From Serratia fonticola (GTDB taxonomy: Bacteria; Pseudomonadota; Gammaproteobacteria; Enterobacterales; Enterobacteriaceae): a stretch of 64,000 bases of DNA. The translations under genes and the position numbers were made by a program. Under the pieces are notes generated by a model. The model searched no databases, was not told the origin of the DNA, and saw only the letters and a program-made list of their open reading frames with translations. Below, piece by piece: positions 1-8,944 of the stretch (position 1 is the stretch's first letter; the number at the start of each line of letters is the position of its first letter). Location of the stretch: positions 4,464,001 to 4,528,000 of the forward strand of contig NZ_VFMK01000001.1 in the NCBI RefSeq assembly GCF_006715025.1. The letters are read 5' to 3'.

Positions 1-385
1 CCAGGCGCTCTATATCCTGTGGGATCGTCTCCAGGCTATGCGGGTCAACGAACACCACCTGAATCCCGTACTTTTGCAGTTTCTCGAGCTCACGCTGGGG
101 ATTGGTTTCACGGGAGGCCACCACCAGATCGGGTTTGAGCAGCAGAATACGTTCAAATTTAATACTATTACCGGAAGCCACGCGTTCCAGCTTTTGCACC
201 GCGTCGGGGTAATCGGAATAGTCGCTGACCGCGATCAGCGCATCACCAAGACCTGCTGCCCAGACCATTTCTGTGGTGTGTGGTGCCAGGCTAACCACTC
301 TCAATGCCCAGAGAGGCGAGGAGCACAGCAGGCAGGTAACAAGCAATAAATAACGCGAGATTTTCGCGAACAGGAAAGGTTTCAT
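1..385 (-). CDS. BtuF-like corrinoid/vitamin B12 periplasmic binding protein (partial, C-terminus cut by window edge)
   Basis: The minus-strand frame from the ATG at 385 runs open to base 1, about 128 codons. It begins with a positively charged, hydrophobic signal peptide (MKPFLFAKISRYLLLVTC) followed by RVVSLAPHTTEMVWAAG, the start of the first lobe of class III (helical-backbone) substrate-binding proteins. SDYSDYPDA and LLKPDLVVASR are typical of BtuF. The family delivers cobalamin to the BtuCD importer in the periplasm. It lies 58 bases downstream of the btuB-like gene and on the same strand as the permease and ATPase genes, so it is probably the last gene of the operon. The specific ligand could be another corrinoid or a siderophore. 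Confidence 0.85.
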   Translation of the reverse strand, partial: MKPFLFAKISRYLLLVTCLLCSSPLWALRVVSLAPHTTEMVWAAGLGDALIAVSDYSDYPDAVQKLERVASGNSIKFERILLLKPDLVVASRETNPQRELEKLQKYGIQVVFVDPHSLETIPQDIERL

Positions 386-443
386 GTGAGATCCTCAGAA
401 AGCCACGCGAATCAGGGTGCAGCCGCGTGGCAGGCAGGATGAT

Positions 444-2333
444 TCAGAACTGATAGCTGGCGCGCAGGTAATATTCCCGGCTCGGCATGTTATAGCCGTT
501 GGCCGTTTGCCAGGTCTTATCGAAGAGGTTATTCACGTTACCGTGCAGGGTTAACTGGCGAGTCATCGGCCAGGAGAGCCCAACATCCCAAAGCGAAGCC
601 CCTCCCACATCAATAGTGGTAAAATCCTTGTTGCTGGTGTCTTTACGCTTACCAACGTAGTTGTACACCACGTTCCAGCCAAGCGACGCCACTTCACCGC
701 TGATTTCGTATTTCGCCTGCTGTTTGGCGCGCCGCAATAACTGTTGTCCGGTTTCATCATTCTTCGGGTCGATAAACTGCAGAGTGACGTTGTGTGCCAC
801 TGGCCCGGTAGCGAACTGCCCGGTTAACTCAATCCCCTTGATAGTCGCCTTGTTGACGTTGAAATAAACGCCACTCATCCCCATATCGTCACCGCCCATC
901 TGGTAGTCGATGAGGTTGGTTATCTGGTTGTAATAGGCAGACACCCTCCAGTCGAGCGGGCCGCTCAGCCCTTCGAGGCCAATTTCCCACTGGCGCGACG
1001 CTTCCGGTTTCAGGTTTGGATTAGAGGCAATATTAAATCGCGTGGCGCCATACTGCTGGCCTAAGGACGGAGCCAGGAAGGCAGTGCCGTAGGAGAGCGT
1101 TGTCTGGTAGTTTTCAGCAAACTGCCATCCGGCGGCCGTTTGCCAGGTGCCATGCCAGCCGAACTGCTCATCATGGTCTTCTCGCCCCGAGAGTTCTAAC
1201 GTCACCTCGTCAAGCTGTTGTACCCCTACCAGGTAGAGTCCCGTGTTATTGCGCGAATAGCTCTGACTGGAGAACACTGGGTTGATGTCAAACGTCTCAC
1301 CGGTGGTGGTGAGTTCTTCCCGTTTCCAGTCGATACCACCGCTCACCATGCCGTGGCCAACCACGAAGTTGTGCCCCCACTGCAGATAGTACTGTTCAAT
1401 ATCATCAAGCGTACTGGGTGATGCATAAGGACCTGCGATATCGTTGTAGTTATCGTCTTTAATCCGCTGGTAACTGCCCATCAGTTGGGAGGAGTAAATA
1501 CCGGAGTGGTAGCGCAACGCCGTATCCCAGGATTGGGTGTAGTTTTGCAAGTGGTTATTACCGCCATCATAGCCATAATCCCCCTGAGAATAGGCGGTGT
1601 TGCCGGAGTGGCCATAACCGCGGAAAAAACCGTTGAAGTTGTCGTTAAATGCCGTCGATACCCTGCCAAACAGGAATTTTTCATGATGCCCTTTAGCATC
1701 GTGATCGCCAGAATAGGTGGAATCCGGCATCACCTCATACCCTTTGGTACGTTCGTAATTACCGGCCAGCGTCAGCACCGTTTTGTCGATTTTTTTGTTT
1801 ACGGTGGCGCCATATTGCTGATAGCCGTTTGAACCGATGCCGGTATCCAGCTGCGTTTTATCGTCATCGTGTTGAGTGATAATATTGATGACACCCCCCA
1901 TCGCTCCGGAGCCGTGTACCGCTGAACGCGGGCCGCGAATATACTCAATACGCTGAACCATAGCGACCGGGATCTGGGAGAAATCAGGGTTATTGGCAAT
2001 ACCGGGGCGCGGGACGGGGATCCCGTCAATCAAGACCAGTACATGCCGAGCTTCGGTGCCACGAATATAGAGCACCGAGTTCTGCCCCATGCCGCCATTT
2101 TGCGACAGGTCTACCCCGGGCAAATGGCGAATAACGTCAGAGACAGATTTAGACTGCCAGCGGGCCATGTCCTCTTTGGTGACAACATTCATCGGGGCAA
2201 GGACGGTGCTGACGGGTTGCAAGAAACGGTTGGCGGTGATGGTCATGGTTTGTTCAGCCATGACCGGGAAGGTAAATAACAGCGGTACTCCCCAGCCGAA
2301 TCGATGAAGTTGATCTATTCCCGCAGTAGGCAT
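444..2333 (-). CDS. BtuB-like TonB-dependent outer-membrane receptor (vitamin B12/corrinoid)
   Basis: Product about 629 aa, close to E. coli BtuB (614 aa). After a short signal region the TonB box/plug start reads TMTITANRFLQPVSTVLAP, followed by plug motifs LPGVDLSQNGG, IRGTEARHVLVLIDG and VEYIRGPRSAVHGSGAMGG, all BtuB-like. The barrel ends in YQF, a C-terminal aromatic residue typical of beta-barrel proteins. A GTG at 2342 is possible, but an AGGAG motif sits 8 bases upstream of the ATG at 2333, so I prefer 2333. It would move the ligand across the outer membrane using TonB-ExbBD energy. Only a few bases separate it from the btuD-like gene. This is probably a second, accessory B12 receptor, because the usual enteric btuB lies elsewhere (known from the family, not visible here). 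Confidence 0.9.
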   Translation of the reverse strand: MPTAGIDQLHRFGWGVPLLFTFPVMAEQTMTITANRFLQPVSTVLAPMNVVTKEDMARWQSKSVSDVIRHLPGVDLSQNGGMGQNSVLYIRGTEARHVLVLIDGIPVPRPGIANNPDFSQIPVAMVQRIEYIRGPRSAVHGSGAMGGVINIITQHDDDKTQLDTGIGSNGYQQYGATVNKKIDKTVLTLAGNYERTKGYEVMPDSTYSGDHDAKGHHEKFLFGRVSTAFNDNFNGFFRGYGHSGNTAYSQGDYGYDGGNNHLQNYTQSWDTALRYHSGIYSSQLMGSYQRIKDDNYNDIAGPYASPSTLDDIEQYYLQWGHNFVVGHGMVSGGIDWKREELTTTGETFDINPVFSSQSYSRNNTGLYLVGVQQLDEVTLELSGREDHDEQFGWHGTWQTAAGWQFAENYQTTLSYGTAFLAPSLGQQYGATRFNIASNPNLKPEASRQWEIGLEGLSGPLDWRVSAYYNQITNLIDYQMGGDDMGMSGVYFNVNKATIKGIELTGQFATGPVAHNVTLQFIDPKNDETGQQLLRRAKQQAKYEISGEVASLGWNVVYNYVGKRKDTSNKDFTTIDVGGASLWDVGLSWPMTRQLTLHGNVNNLFDKTWQTANGYNMPSREYYLRASYQF

Positions 2334-2344
2334 TGAAAACACTC

Positions 2345-3103
2345 CTAAGTTAATGAATACCTTAAATTATCGGTATCGTTATTTCCCCAATGAAATCTAA
2401 CGTCAAACAAATGGTTCAACTGATGGATCTGCATGATCTCTTTGCATTGGCCACGCATAACCATCTGGCCTTTTTTAATCATCCAGACCTCATTGGCATG
2501 ATGCAGCGTGTGGTTTAATTCGTGTGAACTGGAAATCACTAATATTCCATGGGCGCACATTTCCTCGATAAGCCTGTCGAGCGCGATTTGTTGCACAATA
2601 TCCAGACTGGTGGCGGGTTCATCGAGAATAAGCAGTTTCCCGGCAGGATTGAGCGTCGGCCACAGCTGCAGAAATATCGATGCCAGCCGCACTCGTTGCC
2701 ACTCCCCGCCGGAAAGTTGATTAATAGGGCGAGTGAGTTTGTCGCTCAGATACAGCCTTTTACTCAGCGTATGGATGGCAGCATCAACAGCATCTGGTAA
2801 TGCCCCCTTAGGAATAAAAAAGCCCAGATAAGAGAAAACGGGTATTAACAAATCCGGGAGATCCTGCTGGATCAAACAGGCACGGTACAGAGAGAGTTCC
2901 TGTGCGGTCATCGCCGAGAAGGGTTTATTACCCAAGCTTATCGAACCGCCGCCGTTGATGAGCCCGGCCAGACGCAGCAGCAGTGAGCTTTTACCCGCAC
3001 CGTTAGGGCCGATGAGGTGCACCAGTTGCCCGGGGCTCACGCAGGCGTCGAAGGGAGCGATTCGGCCCTTCACCGAAAGCTGACGGATATTCAGAGGGGT
3101 CAT
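2345..3103 (-). CDS. BtuD-like ABC transporter ATP-binding protein
   Basis: This 252-aa nucleotide-binding subunit has Walker A (GPNGAGKSS) near residue 33, signature LSGGEWQR near residue 130 and Walker B (LLILDEPA) followed by an H-loop SSHELNHT. Length and the QQDLPDL Q-loop fit the cobalamin/ferrisiderophore (FecE/BtuD) type. It hydrolyses ATP at the inner face of the inner membrane to power the BtuC-like permease. Its start overlaps the permease stop by 4 bases, indicating translational coupling. Confidence 0.9.
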   Translation of the reverse strand: MTPLNIRQLSVKGRIAPFDACVSPGQLVHLIGPNGAGKSSLLLRLAGLINGGGSISLGNKPFSAMTAQELSLYRACLIQQDLPDLLIPVFSYLGFFIPKGALPDAVDAAIHTLSKRLYLSDKLTRPINQLSGGEWQRVRLASIFLQLWPTLNPAGKLLILDEPATSLDIVQQIALDRLIEEMCAHGILVISSSHELNHTLHHANEVWMIKKGQMVMRGQCKEIMQIHQLNHLFDVRFHWGNNDTDNLRYSLT

Positions 3104-4143
3104 TTTACCGCTCCGGCGGGTTTGCGAAGCAGCATCCAGATGAAGACGGGTGCCCCAATGGTGGCGGTCACTACGCCGGTTGGGATCTCAGCAGAGGCAA
3201 GCGCCAAGCGGGCAAAGGTGTCAGATGCCAGTAGCACCGTGGCCCCCGCCAGCACGCAACCGGGCAGCAAGCGCTGATGGTTGGTGATGCCCCACAGGCG
3301 TAACAGGTGTGGCACCACAAAGCCGATAAACCCAATCATACCGGCCAGCGCCACGCTCACCCCCACCAGCCAGCCAATAAATATCACCAACAGGGTGCGC
3401 CAGTGTTGAACGTTAACGCCTAACTGCTTCGCGGTTAATTCATTCAGGGCAATAATATTAATGACGCGTCCCTGACAGGAGAGCCAACCAATGGCCGGGA
3501 TCAGCGCCAGCGTCAGCCAAGCTTCATTCCAGTCGATCCCACCAAATCCTCCCAGCGTCCAGGCAATAATTTTGCGCATGTCCATATTATTGCTGAAGTA
3601 AAAAGCCCAGGCCATAAACGCACTACAGCCAATTCCCATCGCCATACCAAAAAGCAGCAGCCGTGTATTATTCATTCCCTGTTTGATGGAAAATAAAATC
3701 AGCAGCATCGTAATCGCCATCGCGCCGCAAATCGCAAACCCGCTTAATAAGCCTAAATGCAGGCTATTTCCGGCCAAAAACAGCGCCATAACCACCGCTA
3801 CCCCAGCGCCATTAGAGACCCCCAGCAACCCTGGGTCTGCCAGAGAATTGTTAAACAATGCCTGCATTACAGCGCCGCTCAGCGCCAGCGCTGCACCAAC
3901 ACCGATAACGCTCAACACTCGGGGGAACCGGAGATTCCAGACAAAAAGTTCGGCCTCGGGGGTTAACCACTCGGCGGGAGTTAACCAAACATCTCCCGCA
4001 CACAAACCAAAAATTAACAGTAACGCTAAAAAAAACGCCATGACAATTAACTTAAAATTATCCACCGCCTTTTCATTCGTATTCAGTTGAATAAAAGATG
4101 CATATTTTTCGCCTTCAGCCTGAATTTGTGACATATATCTCAT
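3100..4143 (-). CDS. BtuC-like ABC transporter permease (FecCD family)
   Basis: Product 347 aa with about ten hydrophobic segments. FecCD-family motifs are visible: WNLRFPRVLSVIGVGAALAL near the N-terminus, NNSLADPGLLGVSNGAGVAV, and the cytoplasmic coupling region GFIGFVVPHLLRLWG. The family forms a dimeric channel for vitamin B12 or ferric siderophores in the inner membrane. It is the first gene of the minus-strand operon (permease, ATPase, receptor, binding protein) and faces a LysR-type regulator. Codons 1 and 4 are both ATG; no Shine-Dalgarno decides between them clearly, so the exact start may be 4143 or 4134. Confidence 0.9.
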   Translation of the reverse strand: MRYMSQIQAEGEKYASFIQLNTNEKAVDNFKLIVMAFFLALLLIFGLCAGDVWLTPAEWLTPEAELFVWNLRFPRVLSVIGVGAALALSGAVMQALFNNSLADPGLLGVSNGAGVAVVMALFLAGNSLHLGLLSGFAICGAMAITMLLILFSIKQGMNNTRLLLFGMAMGIGCSAFMAWAFYFSNNMDMRKIIAWTLGGFGGIDWNEAWLTLALIPAIGWLSCQGRVINIIALNELTAKQLGVNVQHWRTLLVIFIGWLVGVSVALAGMIGFIGFVVPHLLRLWGITNHQRLLPGCVLAGATVLLASDTFARLALASAEIPTGVVTATIGAPVFIWMLLRKPAGAVK

Positions 4144-4373
4144 CTCTTATTTTTTTAATTGTGAATTAGTCTTATAAGCGCAGAATATATATATGCGGGG
4201 TAACTTGATAAGGCAATTGAAAAAAAATGAAGACAACTTGAATTTCACGCCAGCGACTCATTCTTATTAACTTTACGTTTAAGTTTCTTTGCTGGCGTTA
4301 GCCATCAATTAACTTAAATAAAACGGATAACATGGTGATTTTGTTGTAATAAATACGCGATTATAGGAATTTT
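4144..4373. promoter_or_regulatory. Divergent AT-rich control region between the btu-like operon and the LysR-type gene
   Basis: Two interleaved inverted repeats are visible: ACGCCAGC (4247-4254) with GCTGGCGT (4291-4298), and TTTAAGTT (4278-4285) with AACTTAAA (4311-4318). They could be binding sites for the divergent LysR-type protein or alternative hairpins. I see no B12-box-like core (GCCACTG) or other sign of a cobalamin riboswitch, which normally controls enteric btuB. Confidence 0.5.
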
Positions 4374-5264
4374 ATGAAAAAGAAGATCCCGAAATCAGAG
4401 TTATTAGTGACATTTGAAGTTGTTGCCCGACATCAAAGTTTTGCCAGGGCAGCAGAAGAGTTGTCATTAACACAAAGTGCGCTTTTCCGGCAAATAGCAA
4501 CGCTTGAGGAGTTCCTGCAAGTGCCGCTATTTTCACGCTGCAAGAAAAAACTTTTTTTGAGCGATGCCGGGCGCCATTACTTGCCCCTGGTACGTGACGT
4601 GCTGGTGAAGCTGGAAAATGATACCCAACACATTCGCCGCTTCCATCAAAAGAAACAGTCGCTGGAAATTGCGACCACCCCAACCCTCAGCACTGAGTGG
4701 TTAATTCCTAACCTACACGCATTCTCTGCATTGCACGATAACATCGTGGTTAACATCACCGCACTCTCCTGCGTCAACGATTTCTTGAACTGCAAAAGCG
4801 ATATTGCGATCATGCGCGAAAACTTTTGCACTCCCTGGGCTTTTGTTGAACCTCTTTTTGAGGAGGAATTACTTCCCGTTTGCAGTAATACATTTCTAAA
4901 AGATAACAATAAAAAAATAAGCGTCTATCAACTACTCTCTGAAAATACTTTATTACACCAGAACTCTCGCCCAGAAGGATGGCAGGAGTGGTTTGCACAA
5001 TTTAACATCTCTAATCCGGACGTGAACAAAGGCCCAAGCTTTGATTTATTATCAATGCTCATTACGGCGGTACGTTCTAATTTAGGTGTTGCCTTATTAC
5101 CTAAATTCTCCATTAAAGAAGATCTACGCCAAGGTAACTTAATTATCCCTTGCGAAGCCCCTTTTTTCACCGGGAATAAATATATAATGACATGGAAGCA
5201 GGAATCCATGAACTCCATAAAAGTGAAATTATTCAGGGACTGGGTAAAGAAGCTGGTGGAATAG
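4374..5264 (+). CDS. LysR-type transcriptional regulator
   Basis: Product 296 aa, the usual LTTR length. The N-terminal winged helix-turn-helix is clear (LLVTFEVVARHQSFARAAEE, then LSLTQSALFRQIATLEE, residues about 8-45), with the linker helix after it and a two-lobe effector-binding domain to the end. GcvA-like wording such as LSLTQSALFRQI is common in this branch. It is transcribed divergently from the btu-like operon, across a region holding inverted repeats, which makes that operon its most likely target. The inducer is unknown. Confidence 0.9.
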   Translation: MKKKIPKSELLVTFEVVARHQSFARAAEELSLTQSALFRQIATLEEFLQVPLFSRCKKKLFLSDAGRHYLPLVRDVLVKLENDTQHIRRFHQKKQSLEIATTPTLSTEWLIPNLHAFSALHDNIVVNITALSCVNDFLNCKSDIAIMRENFCTPWAFVEPLFEEELLPVCSNTFLKDNNKKISVYQLLSENTLLHQNSRPEGWQEWFAQFNISNPDVNKGPSFDLLSMLITAVRSNLGVALLPKFSIKEDLRQGNLIIPCEAPFFTGNKYIMTWKQESMNSIKVKLFRDWVKKLVE

Positions 5265-5440
5265 GATCGTAATTCTGATTTGCTAACAGGGCAGACTTCC
5301 GCTTTTAAGTCTTCCCAATAACACCGTTGGCTAAGTGATACAGACAAATCGTCCTGCTTAACGTACACAGGTCGCGGATGAGCGCCAGCAAAGCATTGGG
5401 CTGTTGAGCCACAGTAGACCTCTCAGAACAACAAGTAGCC

Positions 5441-5809
5441 TCATGCTCCTTTCATTTTCAGCAAAATACTTCGCATTTTCTTCCTGTTATCAAAAATTTC
5501 CGGCAGGAATCGCCACGGCACAATCCGAGACCAGACGACAACAGTCACCTCAAGCGCGCGTTGGGTTACAGAAGTGCCCGGATACGCCGACATCGTCAGC
5601 AATGCCTGCATCAACGTCTCCCGCTGTACGGTTGTCAGTGGAAGGCGTGTCGTCACCAACAGATCAATATCACTGTGAGGCTTCAGACCACCGTCAACGG
5701 CAGAACTATACAGATGAATAGCGACAAGCTCCGGTTCAAGAACACGCACCATAAGTGCGCAAACCGTTTCCACCTACTCTCGAATCTCACTCTCGATAAT
5801 TGTGATCAT
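5441..5809 (-). pseudogene. Decayed AadA/ANT(3'')-type aminoglycoside nucleotidyltransferase (N-terminal domain only)
   Basis: From an ATG at 5809 the frame reads MITIIESEIRE and then hits TAG (5774-5776), probably from CAG. It continues as VETVCALMVRVLEPELVAIH, LYSSAVDGGLKPHSDIDLLV and VTVVVWSRIVPWR, the nucleotidyltransferase domain of AadA. The invariant glycine of the YGS motif is replaced by serine (YSSAVDGG), although the DID metal-binding pair remains. After the PWR motif similarity stops and the frame ends, leaving about 110 codons of an expected ~260. A nonsense codon, a changed active-site motif and a lost C-terminal domain together indicate a dead gene. Serratia species carry chromosomal aadA relatives, so this may be a native copy in decay. 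Confidence 0.8.
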
Positions 5810-6037
5810 GTCGCTATTTCCTCTGCTGTTATTATCGTTAGTACGTGACTTTTTAGGCGCTCGCTGACGTGCAGTAGGTTGACATCAGACTCAATGACGC
5901 CGTATTTCGTGAATCACTGAGTCCGCCATTGGCTGATAGGGAAAACTTATCTGTTCTGCTTGAGCGACTCCTGTCATGTACTCACTTTGCAGATTTTACA
6001 TATTAAATTTCGGTGCCTTAGAGCAACGCCCTAATCG

Positions 6038-6529
6038 TTAGTCAAAAACACCATTAATGATTGATGTTACGATTGCGGTACTTAATGCAATCAGAACCAG
6101 ATCATCACCAACTGCACGCCATTCGTATCCTGGGTAATACGGTAAATCATTAATCATTGAAGCGGGTAAGGTTTTCTTAGCAATGCCCGGAGGTAATGGC
6201 TTGCCGCGTACTAAATTTTTTGCGATGCCGGGAGGTAGCGCCTGGTACCCCACCAAGCCATAATTCACGGCAATAGCGCGAGCCGTGGAAAAACTGATAT
6301 CGGAGTCGACGTGGTCTGGTTTTCCGAAGTTCTTACGATTTCCATGCTCCTTACCAGACTTTCCGTTACCCTGGCCTTTGTTACTATGCTCTATGCTGTT
6401 GCCATGATTACCATTGCCATGATTACCACCACCATTACCGTTACCCGGGTTTGCATAAACCGGTGCTGCAAGGACAGTGAGGGATAAAACCGCCGCAAGT
6501 GCGGTTCTGAGAAGGGGGTACTTAAACAT
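6038..6529 (-). CDS. CigR-like exported protein
   Basis: Product 163 aa. It has a signal peptide (LRTALAAVLSLTVLAAPVYA, cut before NPGN), then a low-complexity stretch of Gly/Asn/His repeats of the HGNGNHGN kind (residues about 28-65). A C-terminal part follows with the repeated motif LPPGIAKNL / LPPGIAKKT and a hydrophobic tail (VLIALSTAIVTSIINGV). This layout matches the anti-virulence regulator CigR family (RcnB-like C-terminus). Family role: inner-membrane or periplasmic modulator; the precise function is not established. No operon partner is evident. Confidence 0.75.
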   Translation of the reverse strand: MFKYPLLRTALAAVLSLTVLAAPVYANPGNGNGGGNHGNGNHGNSIEHSNKGQGNGKSGKEHGNRKNFGKPDHVDSDISFSTARAIAVNYGLVGYQALPPGIAKNLVRGKPLPPGIAKKTLPASMINDLPYYPGYEWRAVGDDLVLIALSTAIVTSIINGVFD

Positions 6530-6659
6530 GATGTTTATTCCTTGGGATTAAATACACATTCTGAATATAAGACAAGGCTATAATCTTAACAATCTCATGT
6601 TTTCTTATTTTTAGAATATTCCCAGTGACGTTTATTCACATTAACTTCGCGTCGGCTTA

Positions 6660-7283
6660 TGTTGTGGTCAACTAAAACTGGCCACCGCTTTAGCGTTTTT
6701 TCAGCATCGGCTTTCCGATGCGTTTGGTGGTAACCCACTGTTATATTTATGCGACCTGAGCGAGCTGTAATACCCGACGATATAGTCGGTGATCGCACGA
6801 GCTGCTTCGCTAAAGTTTATATAACCTGTCACTGGCACCCGCTCGTTTTGATGAACCCCGAACCACATGGCAGAGTGTGGCCACAGAATAATGCGCTCTG
6901 AGTTTCCCGATCAACGAGAACTGTTCAGGGAGCCTGACATCAAGAGCGCGGTAGCCTTTTTAAATATTTCATTATCCATTTCAATACGTTGTAGCTTTTT
7001 CTTCAGCTCACGTATTTCGAACTGTTCCGTGGTTATGGGGAGGTTTTTGGCATTTTACCCTGTCGTTCGTCCCGCAACTGCTTTGCCCATTGCATCATGG
7101 TAGAAAGACCAACATCTATAACACTGGCCGCATCTGCAACGGTATAGTTCTGGTCAAGGACCAGTTGAGCGGATTCGCGTTTAAACTCTGCGCTGAAATT
7201 TCTTCTTTTCATTGGAACACCTGTATTGTTCTGAGGTAAGCATATCACCGCTGTTCAGGTGGCCAAATTACTGTGCCACTACA
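6660..7283 (-). mobile_element. IS3-family insertion sequence remnant (internal deletion derivative)
   Basis: The block carries an orfA and the two ends of an orfB on the minus strand. Possible terminal inverted repeats start TGTAGTGGCACAGTAATTTG (at 7283, minus strand) and TGTTGTGGTCAACTAAAACT (at 6660, plus strand), both running into TGGCCACC. At about 624 bp it is half the usual IS3-family length. In orfB the N-terminal part (IGKLRAHY) is followed within a short distance by the C-terminal part (ARAITDYIVGYYSSL), so the catalytic DDE core is deleted. Confidence 0.75.
6911..7212 (-). pseudogene. IS911-like orfA with a one-base frameshift
   Basis: MKRRNFSAEFKRESAQLVLD and the following helix-turn-helix (VADAASVIDVGLSTMMQWAK) match the IS911-type OrfA. 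The frame breaks after KMPKTSP. Reading resumes one base shifted with ITTEQFEIRELKKKLQRI, the leucine-zipper region, and ends LMSGSLNSSR stop at 6911. The span is 302 bases, one fewer than the 303 expected for a 100-codon OrfA, so a single C was lost from a C-run near 7035. Confidence 0.8.
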
Positions 7284-7507
7284 GATGAGGTTGCGCGAAT
7301 GATACTTAAGAGAAAAACGGCTCTTAAGCATACCGATTAAAAGGTTTACACTATGCCCAATCCGTTTATCACCAGGAGACGTGAAGTTTATAGTCTGGCC
7401 AATCGAATAGCAGTACGGAGCCGGTCTAATACGACAGGATTGTCTACAAACCGAGGGATAATACTCCTACCAATCATAAGAGTAGTTAATGCATATAAGG
7501 ATGACCT

Positions 7508-8572
7508 ATGCGTATTATCAAAATATTAACTTTTTTTATTAGCGTAGTAGCGTATTCCGCACAAGCAACTGTGCCGGCACTATCTACAAAAAGCATTAAT
7601 TTTGTTACAGTTCCCATTCCTGATTGCCATGCACAGACGGCAACGCGATCGGATTTTCCCTCTGATAGTAAGACCGAGCTACGCTATCGGGCGGTCAATA
7701 AAATTATGGGGCAGCGAGACGTGGATAACTACGTCTATATGTATATATTAGGCCGCAAGGCGGCTGATACCGGACATTTAAAATCACAGCTATTGATGGC
7801 GGAGTTATATCTGCGTGAAAAAAACGTCAGTTACTATACTGAGTTTAACCCAAAGCAGGCCAAAATATATTTGGATAACTTAATGCAGCATAACGTAGCC
7901 CGCGCATTCTTTTTAATGAGTAAGCACCGTTCTCTTTTCAAGACAGCAACCTCTCCGCAATCCGCTTATTTATATCAAGCCGCGGTTTTAGGCGATCCTG
8001 ATGCCATGGCGAGCGTGGCAAAAATCTTACAAACCGTTAAACGCTTTCCGGAAGCGAATCGCTTATTAACGTGTGCGCTAAAGTTAAACGGCGGTGGAGA
8101 GGCGTTAGACGATTTGGCAATGGATACCCTTAGCGCTGCGGGTAACGATTTATCCGAGTGGGAACGAGGTTTTGGCTATTTCATGTCGGCGGCTAAATCA
8201 GGTTATCTCCAGGCATTTACCGGCATTATACTTTATGACGATAAGTATTTTCGCCCTAAATTTAAACACTACTACTTCACGAATCCAGAATATGCCAAGC
8301 GGATGTATAAGATTATATCTCTTGCCGATCCTTTATTTTATCATGATGATATTAGCCAGAAATCATCGGGTAAAGTGCGCAGAGTACAGGGTAACGAACG
8401 TTACCGCTACCCAAATTTAAACAAAGTATTACCTTTCCCACCGGTAAAAGATTTACCCCCTTGGAACGGTGACATTACCGTTTTGCTTTCTGATGAAGAT
8501 AAACGGGATTATCAGGCTGATTACGACTACAGGCGTATGGCGAAAGAGGTACAGGTGGAAGGATTATTATGA
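7508..8572 (+). CDS. Exported Sel1-like repeat protein (DUF6396-type C-terminus)
   Basis: Product 354 aa. A signal peptide (IIKILTFFISVVAYSAQA) is followed by helical repeats of Sel1/TPR type (LGRKAADTGHLKSQLLMAEL, residues about 80-240). The C-terminal segment YPNLNKVLPFPPVKDLPPWN leads into an acidic end. It is paralogous to the protein at 8945-10063, sharing the repeat spacing and the KVLP(F/L)P...WNGD motif. Exported Sel1-repeat proteins in tandem occur as immunity proteins for T6SS phospholipases in other bacteria; no effector gene is nearby, so that role is only a guess. First gene of a three-gene operon, preceded by AAGGATGACCT as possible RBS. Confidence 0.65.
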   Translation: MRIIKILTFFISVVAYSAQATVPALSTKSINFVTVPIPDCHAQTATRSDFPSDSKTELRYRAVNKIMGQRDVDNYVYMYILGRKAADTGHLKSQLLMAELYLREKNVSYYTEFNPKQAKIYLDNLMQHNVARAFFLMSKHRSLFKTATSPQSAYLYQAAVLGDPDAMASVAKILQTVKRFPEANRLLTCALKLNGGGEALDDLAMDTLSAAGNDLSEWERGFGYFMSAAKSGYLQAFTGIILYDDKYFRPKFKHYYFTNPEYAKRMYKIISLADPLFYHDDISQKSSGKVRRVQGNERYRYPNLNKVLPFPPVKDLPPWNGDITVLLSDEDKRDYQADYDYRRMAKEVQVEGLL

Positions 8573-8931
8573 TGAATACATTTTGGCGGTTTTTGTTGTG
8601 TTTTTTACTCGTCAATATCAGCCACTCGGTATCGGCGGGGACTTGTGGTAACACAGTAACAATGGCTATCACTATAGGCAGTAAAGGCGTTGTGATGCGT
8701 GAGCCCGATAAGCCAGTAACTGATGAAGCGCTGGGTGTTATATACGCCAACGAACTTTACTTTCTCCGTGAAAATGGGCGTGAAGTTCAACGTGGTGTGG
8801 CGAACAAGCATGGGCAAGTGATTTATCCCTTTGTCATCGGGCAAATGTATCAATTAGATAATGTTATACAACCCATGACCTTTATGATCGCAGATGCAGG
8901 TTGCAAACCACAATTAACACAGATTAAGTAG
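8569..8931 (+). CDS. Small exported protein of unknown function
   Basis: Product 120 aa with signal peptide (FLLCFLLVNISHSVSA, cut before GTCG). The mature part has two cysteines (CGN near the start and DAGC near the end) that could pair, and a beta-rich pattern. The start ATG overlaps the preceding stop by 4 bases (ATGA), so the two are translationally coupled. Sandwiched between two paralogous Sel1-like genes, it probably acts with them in the periplasm. I do not recognise the family. Confidence 0.6.
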   Translation: MMNTFWRFLLCFLLVNISHSVSAGTCGNTVTMAITIGSKGVVMREPDKPVTDEALGVIYANELYFLRENGREVQRGVANKHGQVIYPFVIGQMYQLDNVIQPMTFMIADAGCKPQLTQIK

Positions 8932-8944
8932 TGAGGGAGGGAAA

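Noticed and set aside
4144..4373. Cobalamin riboswitch upstream of the btu-like operon
   Set aside because: No B12-box-like core is visible in the leader; an Rfam scan would be needed to be certain.
7353..7529. 58-codon frame (MPNPFITRRREVYSLANRI...) just before the Sel1-like operon
   Set aside because: Overlaps the start of the well-supported 7508 gene, has no ribosome-binding site or recognisable similarity; treated as chance.
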